NCBI GenBank assembly: GCA_018873245.2
Contig: JAEMBT020000006.1
Span: forward strand, 12,346,387-12,410,386
DNA length: 64,000 bases
Direction: 5' to 3'
Source: Archegozetes longisetosus
Taxonomy: Eukaryota; Arthropoda; Arachnida; Sarcoptiformes; Trhypochthoniidae
Shown here: positions 1 to 11,062 of the stretch, piece after piece
Numbering within the stretch: position 1 is the first letter of the stretch
Layout of the letters: each line of letters opens with the position of its first letter
Program-made: the position numbers and the translations under genes
Notes under the pieces: generated by a model
What the model saw: the letters and a program-made list of their open reading frames with translations, nothing else
Database searches by the model: none
What the model was told of the DNA's origin: nothing

Positions 1-99
1 AAATACCCTACCTATAGATGTTATAAACTAGTTTAAATGCTATTATTCTTTACTTTACTCCAAAATGAATTACTCGGATCGTAACTTGTCAAAATTTGA

Positions 100-250
100 A
101 GTACATAAATGAACAGCTGCCATAGTATTGCATGTATTTTATAAATTGTAATCATGTATAAAAAATAACTATTACAATATCATTATTACCAAATGAATAA
201 TCAATTTGCTCACTTATAACTTGAGATGTTATTCTTTTGTTAGATAAAAC
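100..250 (-). pseudogene. Fragment of secreted cysteine-rich gene (exon 2 start plus intron)
   Basis: This stretch matches 5490-5595, the junction of intron 1 and exon 2 in the intact secreted-protein gene, in the same orientation. The shared CATAGxATTGCATGTxTTTTATAAATT-type core is followed by similar intron sequence ending in an AATAATCAATTT stretch. The exon part carries an internal deletion of roughly 15 bases after the TATGGCA segment, and no neighbouring exon is recognisable. It is a decayed partial duplicate and probably not expressed. Another decayed copy lies at 63.2-63.86 kb on the other strand. Confidence 0.6.
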
Positions 251-410
251 ACTATTTTGTTGATAAATTGTTAAAATAAATGTCAATTTCGTCGTTAAAA
301 ATAATGCAATTATAGAATAGTGGGGTTATTTTCATCACTATTAACATTATCTTGACTACGAGTGAAATCAAAGTGTTGAACTACGGTAAGTTTTGAGATA
401 TTTTCTGTAG

Positions 411-806
411 TTAATCGACGTCTTCTATCAGCGAGAATTGCCTTGTACATAAAAAAGATCGCCTGACATTCCCCGAAATCAGAGGTGCATATAAACGATG
501 GGACACATTTTTCCTTGTTGTAAATTTTTTAAGGTCTGGATTTCGAGCCAAAGATGCATTGAGTTTTTCGAGCGGACGTTCATTCAATTGTTCATTAACG
601 TCTTTTAAAATCTTCAGCTGTTGTCCCATTGATAAAGATTTTTTCTCGAGTTGTTTATTAGCAATTGGTATGAAGTGAAACTTGTGGAGGCATAAAATTT
701 GGTCCTGAAGTGACTTCATTTTCACCAATTGTTTAGCATGTCTCACACAAAGTGAATCATCTTTTAAGTTATCCAAAAATATTAAAACTTTTTCAAAGTT
801 ATTCAA
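411..806 (-). pseudogene. hAT/CGGBP1-like transposon-derived ORF fragment
   Basis: This is an open frame of about 131 codons on the minus strand with no ATG at its upstream end. Its middle part (leucine/lysine-rich, then LEKLNASLARNPDLKKF) resembles the C-terminal helix region of hAT-derived CGGBP1-like proteins, where a KLESVLxKNPG-type motif is usual. No BED zinc finger, RNase-H core or flanking TIRs are visible, so it would be a remnant rather than a working transposase. The assignment is by motif resemblance only. A hAT-type miniature element at 45 kb shows that hAT activity occurred in this genome. Confidence 0.35.
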
Positions 807-1150
807 ATAATGAAAAAAGGGTACTCAACCGATTTGAACACCGAGTAATGACGATCTCAGAAAGAAGAGATTTCTCAAAATATTCCCTGAACACTTGCCG
901 ACGATAAGGAGACTTCGTAAGAATGAATATAAATGAAAAATTTTCTTGATTTCGATGCAGTAAAGTGTACTTAAACTATTCTATCAAACAAATAATATAA
1001 AACACTTAACTGCATTCAACAAATAAAATTCGACTTTCTAGTTCAACATTTTCTTAAGTTAAAACTTATTTTTCAAACAAGATAGTACGCAGAATAGGTT
1101 TTTATTCATTTTATCAAACTTATTAATATAATTATGTCATATTTGTCTTG
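807..1150. other. Gene-free AT-rich stretch
   Basis: No open frame of useful length, splice-consistent exon or structured repeat is seen here. Confidence 0.5.
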
Positions 1151-1159
1151 AGATCAACT

Positions 1160-1440
1160 TAATAATGGGTTACCTGACCTATTACCTGAAGCTGAGTGAA
1201 GCTGAGGTCACTTTTCATCAATATATCGTTGGACTCAGCTTATCAAGACCTATCCAATGATATGTGTTAAGGGGTAAAAATTTGTGGTCATAGGTCAGAG
1301 GTCAAGGTAACCCTGGGTGAACCCGAGGTCAAAGGTCATCATGTATGGTATCGTTAAACTCAATTGACGAGACATTCCAACGACATATGACTCGTTGATA
1401 TAGGTTAATTGGAACATCCTTTATTTGCCAACTTTCACTG
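1160..1440. repeat. Degenerate tandem repeat carrying AGGTCA half-sites
   Basis: Two related units of about 125 bp can be aligned. Each holds a GAGGTCA start, a TATCGTT..ACTCA segment and a CCAAxGA(C/T)ATATG end. Embedded are several direct repeats of AGGTCA: 1286-1297 (TGGTCA-T-AGGTCA), 1292-1304 (AGGTCA-G-AGGTCA) and 1326-1338 (AGGTCA-A-AGGTCA). The last two are perfect DR1 arrangements of nuclear-receptor half-sites. Whether this is a regulatory cluster or only a repeat family is undecided. Confidence 0.55.
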
Positions 1441-1765
1441 AACATTCACCCCAAAACAACTGATTAAAAATTTGAAAGCTTAAAAAACTTTCACCATGCA
1501 AGAAAGCGTGCTTAAAGGATCAAAACTATGAGACTTTATTATCTTTGAGTACACATACAGACTACATGTACAAATACATACATGTACAGACTCAGTACTC
1601 AGTCATTCATATTTCCTCCACAGAAAATCTGAAATTACCTTTTTGTATTTTTATGTATTTAGCTCAAAATTCTCTGGATTCAAATTCACATTAATTTAAA
1701 CACTTTCAATTATTTATACATTTTTCAAGTCCGAAAAGTGCTTATTAAGAAATATGAGCCACAAC
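1441..1765. other. Gene-free stretch upstream of the ADH1 duplicated block
   Basis: No coding or repeat structure is supported. Similarity to the inverted copy begins only near 1770. Confidence 0.45.
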
Positions 1766-1773
1766 CTAATTCC

Positions 1774-1958
1774 AGTAGTTTTTAAAAATCACTTTACTGT
1801 CCATCAGATACTTTTCGCGATCCACCATTTGGGAACACCCAGTCTAAGGTATACACTAATAGCCTGTCTATGGGCGTTAATGAAAAGATTTTCCGCAAAG
1901 TTAAACCACAATCTAAAGAATTATTATGGTACTTAAAGCTGTGGGTGAAAGACATTTT
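1774..1958 (+). pseudogene. Coding-like block conserved between the two inverted ADH loci
   Basis: One frame is open from about 1789 to a TAG near 1958. It contains GNTQSKVYTN, SLSMGVNEK and KELLWYLKLWVKD. The inverted copy at about 62640-62800 (minus strand) preserves the same frame through GNPQSKAYIS and RLSMGVNEK before an indel and an early stop. Matching frame and mostly conservative changes suggest that the ancestor was an exon. I do not recognise the protein. It lies 270-450 bases upstream of the first clear ADH exon and could be the last exon of another gene carried along in the duplication. Confidence 0.3.
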
Positions 1959-2225
1959 ACTTTAGTTCAAAATCAGATCCAAACATACAGTCATGCTCGG
2001 CAAACCTAAGGTTCGTATAGTAGTGGTCACGTAAACTCAATACAATTAGATACAAAAGATTCTTAGATTTTTTTCGTGTCTTCAATTTTAGTCCAAATTT
2101 AATTTTTAATTCTAATTACATGCTTTTAAATAAAATCAGTATATGTTGTCAAAATTATTGTAAAATATTAATCAAAATGATTTTTAAGTTCAATTAATGT
2201 GCACATTCCTGTTAAAAATTGATAG

Positions 2226-3457
2226 GAAGTGATTAAATGTCGCGCAGCGGTACTATGGAAAGAAGGTCGACCGCTCACCGTTGAGAACATAACAGTAGAT
2301 CCACCAAAAGCTGGTGAAGTACGCGTTCGTATGGTTTCTGCTGGAATTTGTGCGACAGATGCACATTTCATATGGGGTCAGGACACTGACCTCACTCTGC
2401 CATTGAATAATCACCCAGTAGTACTCGGTCATGAAGGTGCGGGTATAGTAGAATCTATTGGAGAAGGAGTCACTTCTGTTGAAGTCGGTGATCATGTGAT
2501 ACCACTACTTATGCCTAATTGCGAAAAATGTCATCTCTGCGTTGATAATCCAAGAACCAATATATGTTTAAGTGATAACTACATAACAACTCTGTATCAC
2601 TCTGACGGAGATTCAAGAATGCATTTCGAGGGTAAACCTTTGCTATCATTGTTTGGAATCAGTTCTTTCTCAGAATATTCTGTTATTCGTGAAACACAAA
2701 TAGCTAAGGTATACATCGATTATATTATTTAGAAATATTTGAAAACTGTTCTTTTTATTCAAGATCAATCCTAAAGCGAATCTAATGGGTAGCTGTTTGG
2801 TGGGCTGCGCAGTTGGCACTGGTTACGGAAGTGTGACAAATATCGCTCAAATACATCCAGGGGCGTCGTGTGCTGTTTGGGGACTTGGAGCTATTGGGTT
2901 GTCAACAGTTATGGCATGTAAAGAAGCCAAGGCTAAAAGAATCATTGGTATTGACATAAATACTGATAAGTTTACTCTGGCAGCTGAGTTGGGCTGCACT
3001 GAGTTACTTAATCCAAAAGATTTAGGTATCCAACAACCCAAATATAATCCAAATTTGATCTAATAATTATGTATTGATAGATAAATCGCTTTTAGAAACA
3101 CTCCAAAAGGAAGGAGGAATAGATTATGCGTTTGACTGTATTGGAAATGAAGAAGTACTTAATACTGCTATTCAGTTGTTGACTCCGTGGGGAAGTTTGA
3201 CTTCTGTTGGTCTTCCACCTAAAGATTTGAAATTGAAAGTTCCAGTTATGAACCTCTTGACTGGTCAGAGAATAAGTGGTGGATTGTTTGGAAGTCTAAA
3301 ATCTCGTAAAGCAGTCATTAATTTAGTGGACAAGTACGTGAAAGGAGAACTTAAGGTCGACTCGTTGATCAGTCATCGATTCAAATTGAATCAAATTAAT
3401 GAAGCTTTCGATCTGTTACGATCAGGAAAAGTAGTTCGCGCTATCATTGAATATTAG
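2226..3457 (+). CDS. Zinc-dependent medium-chain alcohol dehydrogenase, copy 1
   Basis: This encodes an NAD-type, zinc-containing alcohol dehydrogenase that oxidises alcohols reversibly in the cytosol. Exons are 2226/2229-2708, 2764-3025 and 3081-3457, with introns of 55 bp each and phases 0 and 1. Visible features are the catalytic zinc ligands in GICATDAH and GHEG, the structural zinc loop CEKCHLC with a later Cys, the third catalytic Cys in LVGCAVG, the GLGAIG nucleotide-binding turn, and an acidic IIGIDIN strand end that favours NAD. His in the ATDAH motif is as in class I enzymes, whereas GISSFSEYSV resembles class III, so the class is left open. The short N-terminal exon is uncertain. 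A candidate is 1993-2010 (MLGKPK) with a GTTCGT donor, joined at the TAG/GAA acceptor before 2226. The gene is a close inverted paralogue of the one at 61.1-62.4 kb. A possible AATAAA is at 3461-3466. Confidence 0.88.
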
Positions 3458-3466
3458 TTAAATAAA

Positions 3467-4215
3467 AATATAGTACTAAATATGAAAATATGGTTCGGTT
3501 CAAGGATTAATAGTTTTATAATTAAAACAATTTAATGTTTTAAATTTAGATAAAATCGTTTTACACATATCGATCAATGAGCAAAATCGTTTACGAAAAT
3601 TTATCGGTTCTTGGATAAAAATACATTTAAAGATAAAACAAAATTATAATCAAAGAGGAAATAAATATATTTTCAAGTATATGAAGTGATCGAATATGTC
3701 TAAATTTGAAGGTAGATATTTCCTAAAGTTATATAATTTTTAAGCCTCGAATTATCTCTTCTCATAAATTTTAGTTCTTCGTATCAGTTATTATTATGTA
3801 ATCAAATATTTCTTAAAAATATGTATCTATTTTTATACTAGTTTGATTTTGTATAATTATCTTATATATACATATAACATATGAGGACAATAAACGGATA
3901 ACTGATTTGGATTTTTACGCGTATTTCATATAATATTTCGTAATCTATGAAAAAGCATTTAATGCTAAAATATTTAATGATTATTTTAAAATTTCTGACA
4001 TATATTATAAATATGTTGCTGGATATTTTAATATATGTTTCTCATATATTAGCTCTATATATACTGTTGTACTGATTCCGATTCTTCGATTTTGGCGTTA
4101 ATTTTTGTGTCTCTTAGGTTCTAATTTATTGGTTTTTATGTAAACTCGGGCATTCGTTCTTATCTTTATAAAAAGTATTTCATATTTATTTATAAATAGG
4201 ATAGAATTAAATTAT
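3467..4215. other. Non-coding AT-rich stretch; first part is duplicated ADH 3' flank
   Basis: Bases to about 3630 match the 3' flank of ADH copy 3 (reverse complement of about 60955-61125), including TTCGGTTCAAGGATTAATAG. From there to 4215 no structure is seen. Confidence 0.5.
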
Positions 4216-4218
4216 AGC

Positions 4219-4660
4219 TAATGTTGTCTATAGGCCGGAAAACTCCGAGCCTGAGTCTGTTCAACAATTCAAAACTGAACAATTATATGCAACAAATTTT
4301 CAAAAGTGCTTTTAATATTATAAATGCAAGAAAAAAGCTATACGCACATCATTAATAATCAATGGTAAACAAAAATAATAAAAATATTTTCACTATCGAA
4401 TGATAATCAGAATACAAATTAAATTAAAGTAAAAGTAAAATACAAAATAGAAGGTATAATTCAATTTAAGTTATTCTAAAGCGAGTTCAAACACATAACA
4501 TTTTTTGTCGAATAATCTCACAATCAGTTCCTTCTTTTAATAATAATTATTACAGCCTTTTAGAAAATGTGTTCGCTTCGAACACTTGTTGCTATTATGC
4601 ATAAAATGTCAAAAGCAAACTTTGAATAGCAGGCAAATAGTGATTCATTTGTTTATTTTA
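4219..4660 (+). repeat. Interspersed repeat shared with 55.55-55.92 kb
   Basis: The segment from the GAGCCTGAG motif near 4247 to about 4640 aligns in the same orientation with 55551-55900. Shared parts include AAAGTAAAA, TATTATTACAGCC/TATTATTTCTGC and a coding-like core of the form LVAIMHxxSKANFE. At 4568-4630 the core is cut by stops. The element type is unknown, and no TIRs or LTRs were recognised. Confidence 0.45.
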
Positions 4661-4926
4661 AGGATTAGCTTTTTTGTGAAATAAGAAACTGAACTCATGA
4701 AAATATTACTGAAAATTGAAGTCAAATTTTGCATACATGCTTTTAGAGCTGAATAGGCTCAGCCTAAGCTTATGGACAACATAAATTATAGTATAACATT
4801 CAATAAAAAGTTTAACTTTAATGTACATATCATTTTTTATCCGAATTATAAATTTTTAAGCAGTAAACATCAAAACTTGAATATCATTTATATAAACTGA
4901 TGCAAAATCGATAGCCTTGTGTTGTT
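4661..4926. other. Non-coding stretch
   Basis: AT-rich sequence downstream of the secreted-protein gene (3' side). It includes a GGCTCAGCCTAAGC motif reminiscent of the neighbouring repeat. Nothing else is seen. Confidence 0.4.
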
Positions 4927-6025
4927 TCATGGTTTGAATTTGTTCAAAACTTCTCTCAAAGCAGCAAAAGGTGATGAAGATCTTTTCTTCGAAGCGATCT
5001 CTTCGGGATCATCAGAAGCCACTAAATCCTTAAGCATTTGCCACGAAGTGGTGTCCAATTTTGCATCACATTCTTGTAAGTCTTTGTATTTACCACATGC
5101 AATGTTTATTAGATCCCCAGTCTTTCAATCAAAACGATCAATTTCATTAAATGTTTCATACTCAATAATTGGTGTCATTTAATTACAGAAATTTTTATCT
5201 TTTATATGATGAGAAATAACTATAAGCCTTCAATATTTTTGATACAGTACTTTAGTTTAAATCCTACAAAAAAGACAAATGACTTACGATTCCAGTGACA
5301 ATATTGTCGAAATATTCATTAGATTCAGGCTTATCGCAAACTTGCTGGCCTTTAGTTTTTGTACACTGTCTTAACATATGAAACGTGCAACAAGTGGTTG
5401 GTATTCTTTGGTCATCAGAAATGTCTCCTAAACGTTCCATTTGTACGATGTATTTATCCATACATAAGTGAAGAGGTGCCATACGCTCTTCTGTGCCATA
5501 GCATTGCATGTGTTTTATAAATTCTAATCATGAATAAAATAAATAATTGCCACCATACCATCATCACCAATTAAATAATCAATTTTTTTGTTTTATTCAA
5601 ATCGAAATTATTAAAAACTCAAAAAAACCTATTATTATCTTACTCAGGAGAAAAGGCTTCGATTGATATAAAGCTTCAAAACTATTGGTGATATAACTTG
5701 TTAATGTCTTACCTTTTCTTCCTTCTGATGTTTTACATATTTTGTCAGCCATCTTATTACCATTTTTAGTGATAATAGACATGATCTGTTTTGAGAACGG
5801 ATCTAAACAATTTTTTGCATAATTTTTGTAGCACTTGATGCCTCCTGTAATGAAGTTGCATCTTTCTAGCACATCATTCTCATCTTTAGGTAGAGTAAAA
5901 TTTCTATTGCCAACAACCATTAATTGTGAGCCACATTTGTCGGCTGCATCTTCAGTGATTTCACATTTATTCGCATTAACTAGTCCGATTACCAACACAA
6001 AAAGCCAAATAAAATAGGATTGCAT
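4927..6025 (-). CDS. Secreted cysteine-rich protein, about 247 aa, 3 exons
   Basis: Exons on the minus strand are 6025-5713, 5523-5288 and 5121-4927, with phases 1 and 0. They give 248 codons including TGA. The start chosen is the ATG at 6025 because it opens a clear signal peptide (MQSYFIWLFVLVIGLVNA); an in-frame leader upstream lacks one. The mature part holds 14 cysteines, including NKCEITEDAADKC, a CC pair in PTTCCTFHM, and IACGKYKDLQEC. The third exon ends in a charged tail. Donors are GTAAGA and GTAAGT. The spacing resembles a family of secreted arachnid proteins that I know only as uncharacterised. No enzyme motif is visible and the function is unknown. Broken copies lie at 0.1 kb and 63.2-63.86 kb. 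Confidence 0.75.
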
Positions 6026-7119
6026 TTTTAAGTTTATTTCAATATTTTGGTGTTTGCGAATCAGCAATAATAGAAACTTTCGTTATGCTTTCCTATTTAT
6101 ATCCCTTTGTTATCAAAGTTTGTTTATAAGCTAGTTGTCATTTGAAATTAATAAAAGCTTTCTTTTATGATTGAAGTTATAGTGTTCAGATAAATTATAA
6201 TTATTTCTATTTTATATGAATTTAATGTCGCTTTTTCGTGTTGATGAAAATGAAATTTTAATTGTTCAAGGATTTCTTTGGAAAATCAACTTAATGATAA
6301 ATGACAAAAAACTCAAAATAAAAGACTTGCCATAAAAGTCCGGGTAGTTTCATAATGATTAGTAGTTTGTTATGAGAAGGCTGAAAATCATTTCTATACG
6401 ACATCTAAAATCTATTTTGATAGACTAACAAAGATATAATTAGATTAAAAGAAATCTTATTTGTAGTAATATAAAACAATTTATATTCTACTTAGATTCT
6501 AACGAACTTTTATAAATCAGACGATAATGAGGATATTTTAGATTAATATGAGTGTTTTGATTGATGAGTGCTTTATCGAAAATCAAAATACTAAAGAAAG
6601 TATTCGGACTTCGGATAGATGTTTGAAATACACAAACGAAATGCACATGCCTCCAATTTGCATCACATTTCAAGTAAAGCACACACTGACAAAAATGCAC
6701 AAGTTTTTCCTTCTATCGAAGACTTGTAAACATTCGTGAAGTGATAAAAGTGATTCTCAAATGATTTCACATAAAATGTAAAAATGAATTTGAGTTTTGT
6801 GAATCACTATTGAGAAACTTAAATTTCGCATAAGTTTCGATGGGATTTGATTATCTAATCATGAAACGGCCGCTTCATTCGAATAACAATGTTGGATTAA
6901 TATAGAGTTGACTCTTCTTATTATCTTAATGATAAATAATAGCTGAGAATAGCCTAGAAGTAACGTCTATTTGAAAAAGACTTAAGATAGGCTTTTATAT
7001 ATCACTTTTGCTCCAAGGACTTTAGTCCAATGTTTGTGAGAAATAATATTTAAAGGCCTGGTTATTGATAGCGTTTTCATTTTGATTAACAATAGTAGAC
7101 ACTTGTAAGCAAGAAAATT
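6026..7119. other. Intergenic region between secreted-protein gene and ADH2
   Basis: This should include both 5' regions, since the two genes are divergent. Small open frames at 6488-6740 overlap on both strands and lack codon or motif support. No TATA box could be assigned with confidence. Confidence 0.5.
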
Positions 7120-8564
7120 ATGTCATCAACTGTTGGAAAAGTAATTAAATATTTATACCTGCTTCAATCATTGTACAATTACTAATTAATCAACTGATAA
7201 TTAGTCTCAACTAAAGACCTAACTTTTTTCCACTAGTTTTCGCTTCACCAAAATTTATATTTTTCAGAAGATTTAAATTAAATTAAGTACTTTAATTGCT
7301 ATTCAGGTAATCGAATGTCGCGCAGCGGTTTTATGGAAAGAGGGCACACCTTTGACTATTGAAAACATAACAGTAGACCCACCAAAGTCTGGTGAAGTAC
7401 GAGTACGCAATGTATCGGCAGGTATTTGTGCGAGTGATGCACATTACGTATGGAATTGGGACACAGACCTGGAACTCGATTTTGGCGGAAATCCGATAGT
7501 TCTTGGCCACGAAGGTTCGGCTGTAGTTGAATCAGTTGGCGAAGGAGTTGAAGGGATAGAAATCGGAGATAAAGTTATACCACTATTTATACCGAATTGT
7601 GAAAAATGTAAACTTTGCGCAAACCCTAGAACCAATCTTTGCTGTGACGGAGACTTTAGTGTTTTGTTATACCATTCGGATGGAGATACCAGAATGAAAG
7701 TCAACGGTAAACCATTGCTATCATTTGCTGGTACGAGTACTTATTCAGAATATAGCGTTCTGAGAAAATCACAAATTTGTAAAGTATTTAAATCTAAATC
7801 GGTTAGTATTTTCAATCTTGATATTCACTATATATTAATTTTGAGGTCAATCCCAAAACTAATTTGAGAAATGCGTGCATTATTGGTTGTGCTGTGGGTA
7901 CTGGTGTGGGAACAGCTACGAACCTTGCTTCGGTGCATGCTGGCTCGACGTGTGCTGTCTGGGGTCTCGGAGCCATCGGATTGTCAACAGTCATGGGCTG
8001 TAAGATTGCTGGTGCTGACAAAATTATTGGAGTAGATATTAATTCAGATAAACGTAAATTTGCTGAACAATTTGGTTGTACTGAATTTATAAATCCTAAA
8101 GATTTAGGTAAAAATAGTAAAGTCAGAACATTCATAAAATATGTCGAATACTTTCATTGAGAATAAGTCAAACATCTCTTTGAATAGAACAACCGATTGA
8201 AGATTACCTTCAAAGTAATGGCGGAGTAGACTACGCTTTTGACTGTATCGGTAACTTAGATGTCCTGAAGTCAGGATTCAAATCATTGACTCCATGGGGA
8301 GCTTTAGTTGCTGTGGGTTTAGGCCCAAGAGGTAATAAAATAGAAGTTCCTGTCGGTGAAATATTATCAGGCAAAAAGCTGTTGGGCGGATATTTCGCAA
8401 ACCAAAAATCCCGTCAAGCAGTTTGGCAATTATCTGAGAAATACGTTAGCGGACAGCTATCCATAGATCCAATGATAACTCATAGATTCAAATTGGATCA
8501 AATCAATGAGGCTTTCGATTTATTGAAAGCTGGAAAAGCAATTCGATCTATTATCGATTTTTAA
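7120..8564 (+). CDS. Zinc-dependent medium-chain alcohol dehydrogenase, copy 2
   Basis: This is a complete gene of 378 aa, the usual length for the family. Exons are 7120-7140 (MSSTVGK), 7307-7783, 7846-8107 and 8188-8564. Introns are 166, 62 and 80 bp, and the phases match copies 1 and 3. The catalytic zinc ligands are Cys48 (GICASDAH), His75 (GHEGS) and Cys181 (IIGC). The structural zinc cysteines fall at about 105, 108, 111 and 119 (CEKCKLC...C). GLGAIG at 206-211 and the acidic end of IIGVDIN indicate NAD binding. The gene is clearly diverged from copies 1 and 3, so it is the older paralogue. It lies head-to-head with the secreted-protein gene and tandem with copy 1. Confidence 0.93.
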
Positions 8565-8624
8565 ACAATCTTATGCACTTATTCTTTGGAAAGTTAAAAT
8601 ATGTCAATCTTGATCACAAATAAG

Positions 8625-8630
8625 AATAAA
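8625..8630 (+). promoter_or_regulatory. Polyadenylation signal of ADH2
   Basis: Canonical AATAAA about 60 bases after the ADH2 stop codon. Confidence 0.6.
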
Positions 8631-11062
8631 ACATGAATTACATTTTGGTGTGATTTAGTAGTTTTTAAGTTTTCTTCATTCATAAAAATGTGATTGCGTT
8701 CAAATATTTACTGCTATTAATGAGTTTGAATCTTTATGACCATAACTATCAAGTTATTCATAAATCAAACAATTCAATTGATTTATTAACTCAAATTAAA
8801 ACAAGTTCGAGTTATGCGAAGATTAATAGTTTTATATCTTTTACCTTCGAAAATATAGATTAGGCCCAAATGAATAACTTCAAAATTGAAGTGCTTAACA
8901 CTACAATAAATATATTTGACTTTACAAGAAAGCTATTCATGAATATAAGTCAAATTAATTTCATCAAGTTATTTATTTTCCAATCACGATCTGTTTGGGT
9001 GGCGCACAAAACTTTTTTCCGGGATCACTATTAGTATGGTGAAAATAAACTTATTAAATATATAAATAAACTTACATAAATCTGATTTTAAAAATGATTT
9101 TTGCTTAGCATGTTCTCATACTTCATTACTTAATAGTCAGCTTCAAAATTATGTTTTATTACTAAAGTTTTATGTGAAGTCTTTTTATGACTAGAAAAAT
9201 ATTTTTTCTCAATAAACTCTGACAGTGAACACGTAATGCAAAACTCGTATTACAAACTAACAAAATTCTAGTTCAAAACTTTAAAAAGGCAATTAAGTGA
9301 TTTCAATTTTTAGTTCCAATTTATTGAAACAATAGATTTGTGTTTGAGTTAAAGCACAATCATAAAAGTAATTGAAGATCATATTAAATTTCAGATTTAT
9401 CTTCAACAAATTTTTTTATTTTTGTTAAAAAAGACAAAAAGTGAGAATTATATTAAATAACAATAAATGCAACGGTCTGATACAGACTAATGCAATTTAT
9501 ATGTTTTATGCTAATTATGTTGAGAATCCATGAAATTACTGCTGAGATGTAGGACAAAGTTAATAAAAATGAGGTAATCAACGAAATCTTGATGTTCGCT
9601 CAATGATTGCTTTAGTGCCAAATAAATTTCTAAGTGATCATCAATGGATTTTTTGATAATCAGATTAAATTAGAAATATTTGAAAGATTAGTCGTTTATC
9701 ATATACTTGATAACTCCTAAAAGAATCATTTACCTTTTCAATTCTGTAGATCACATGAGATCTTCCTATGGAAACACTTCTTTTTCTTATACTTCACTGC
9801 TTACTCACAATCGACTTCATTTAAGGCCTCAAATTAGAAAGAAAATTGCAAACAATTCCAATGAATTATGTTTGAGAAAATCAGAAAACGTTTTAGAACC
9901 AAAATTTCCAGTTGTTTTGCTTTCTTAAAAGGTATAAATGTTGCAAAAACATGTTTAGTGAGGAAGAGCTCTGAAAAAAGATGTGCTCTGTTGAAGTCAT
10001 TTCAAGTTAAAAAATATTTTGAAAAATTAAATCAACTGGGATGCAATCAAAATAAATGAAAAATCTGGGATTTAAATTAAAATTTTTGATATGATTAAAA
10101 TTAGTTACCGCTAAAACATATTAATATTTAGAACTGTAAAACAGCCTGAAAAATTTGACTTTTTAGATTTGAATTTTTATTCTGTTTGATTTGTATTTAT
10201 TCAAAATAAAAATTGGATTAAAATGTCATAAAATGCTGTTGAAAGCAAGATTAATGGCATGAAAGGTTTTTGTAAAGTCACTTCAAATACATGACAATTT
10301 TCAATTTTAAGGTAAGTCAAAAATCGCTTTTATTCACATTCAATTTGAAATAATAAGTTTTTTTGAAAATTGAAGCAACTACTTCACAAGGACGATGATT
10401 AGAAAGTTTTTCCGTTTTCGATCAAAACTCAAAAATCTAAACAAAAACAATCTTAAAGAATTATTAATTGATTTGTGGGATGCTTTTGAAGGGTACTCCA
10501 CTTGTGATCAATATTTATTAGGCTGTAGTACAAGCTAGTTACAGTTAGTGATAAACATCCGTCCGATAATCATAAGTTTAGGCCCATCCTCAAAGCCTCA
10601 ATCTTGACTTTGTAGTAAATTCATGCTATTATTGCTTTCGCATACACAAGTATTGAAAAATAGAAGATATAAAAAATATGTTCAATTAGGGATTCATTTT
10701 TATTGTGATCTTAGTGAAAATGTTTCTCATTTTATTCTTTGTTTTGAAGAATGAAGGTCCATTCGATCTGAAAAATTTCATATGACACAAATATGAACTT
10801 ATTCAAGTCAAGTTTTCTCGAGTATAACTAAGGCTCATTGTTGAAGTTAAACTCGGGCTGAGTCTGTGTGTATAACTAGTTTACTCTCGATTGCTATACC
10901 AATGATCGACTTGCATTATAAAACTCGATGCTCTGCAGCTTATCAAACATTGTTCGTTGAAGCAAAGTTAATATTTATTAGTTATCAATTAGAAGCTCTT
11001 TAAAGTTTTTCAACAAATAAAGACCTGACATAAAGTGAATAAAAAGTTTTGAAGAAGTAAAA
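8631..11062. other. Intergenic region, no gene recognised
   Basis: AT-rich, with only short overlapping open frames (for example 9707-10059) that have low-complexity lysine-rich translations and no splice or motif support. The end presumably holds the SMYD-like gene's promoter and 5' UTR. Confidence 0.5.

Noticed and set aside
1754..1936. 60-aa open frame starting MSHNLIPVV on the plus strand
   Set aside because: The inverted copy does not keep this frame. The frame shared by both copies is a different one (GNTQSK...MGVNEK).
4919..5182. 87-aa open frame on the plus strand
   Set aside because: It is the antisense shadow of exon 3 of the secreted-protein gene. The minus strand gives an in-phase exon with conserved Cys.
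5122..5287. Acceptor TTTTTTGTAG near 5266 as the start of exon 3 of the secreted protein
   Set aside because: It leads to an immediate stop (D-L-N-stop). The acceptor before 5121 gives a 65-codon in-phase exon with the expected Cys pattern.
9707..10059. Overlapping open frames on the plus strand
   Set aside because: Lysine/phenylalanine-rich translation typical of AT-rich noise, with no splice context or motif.
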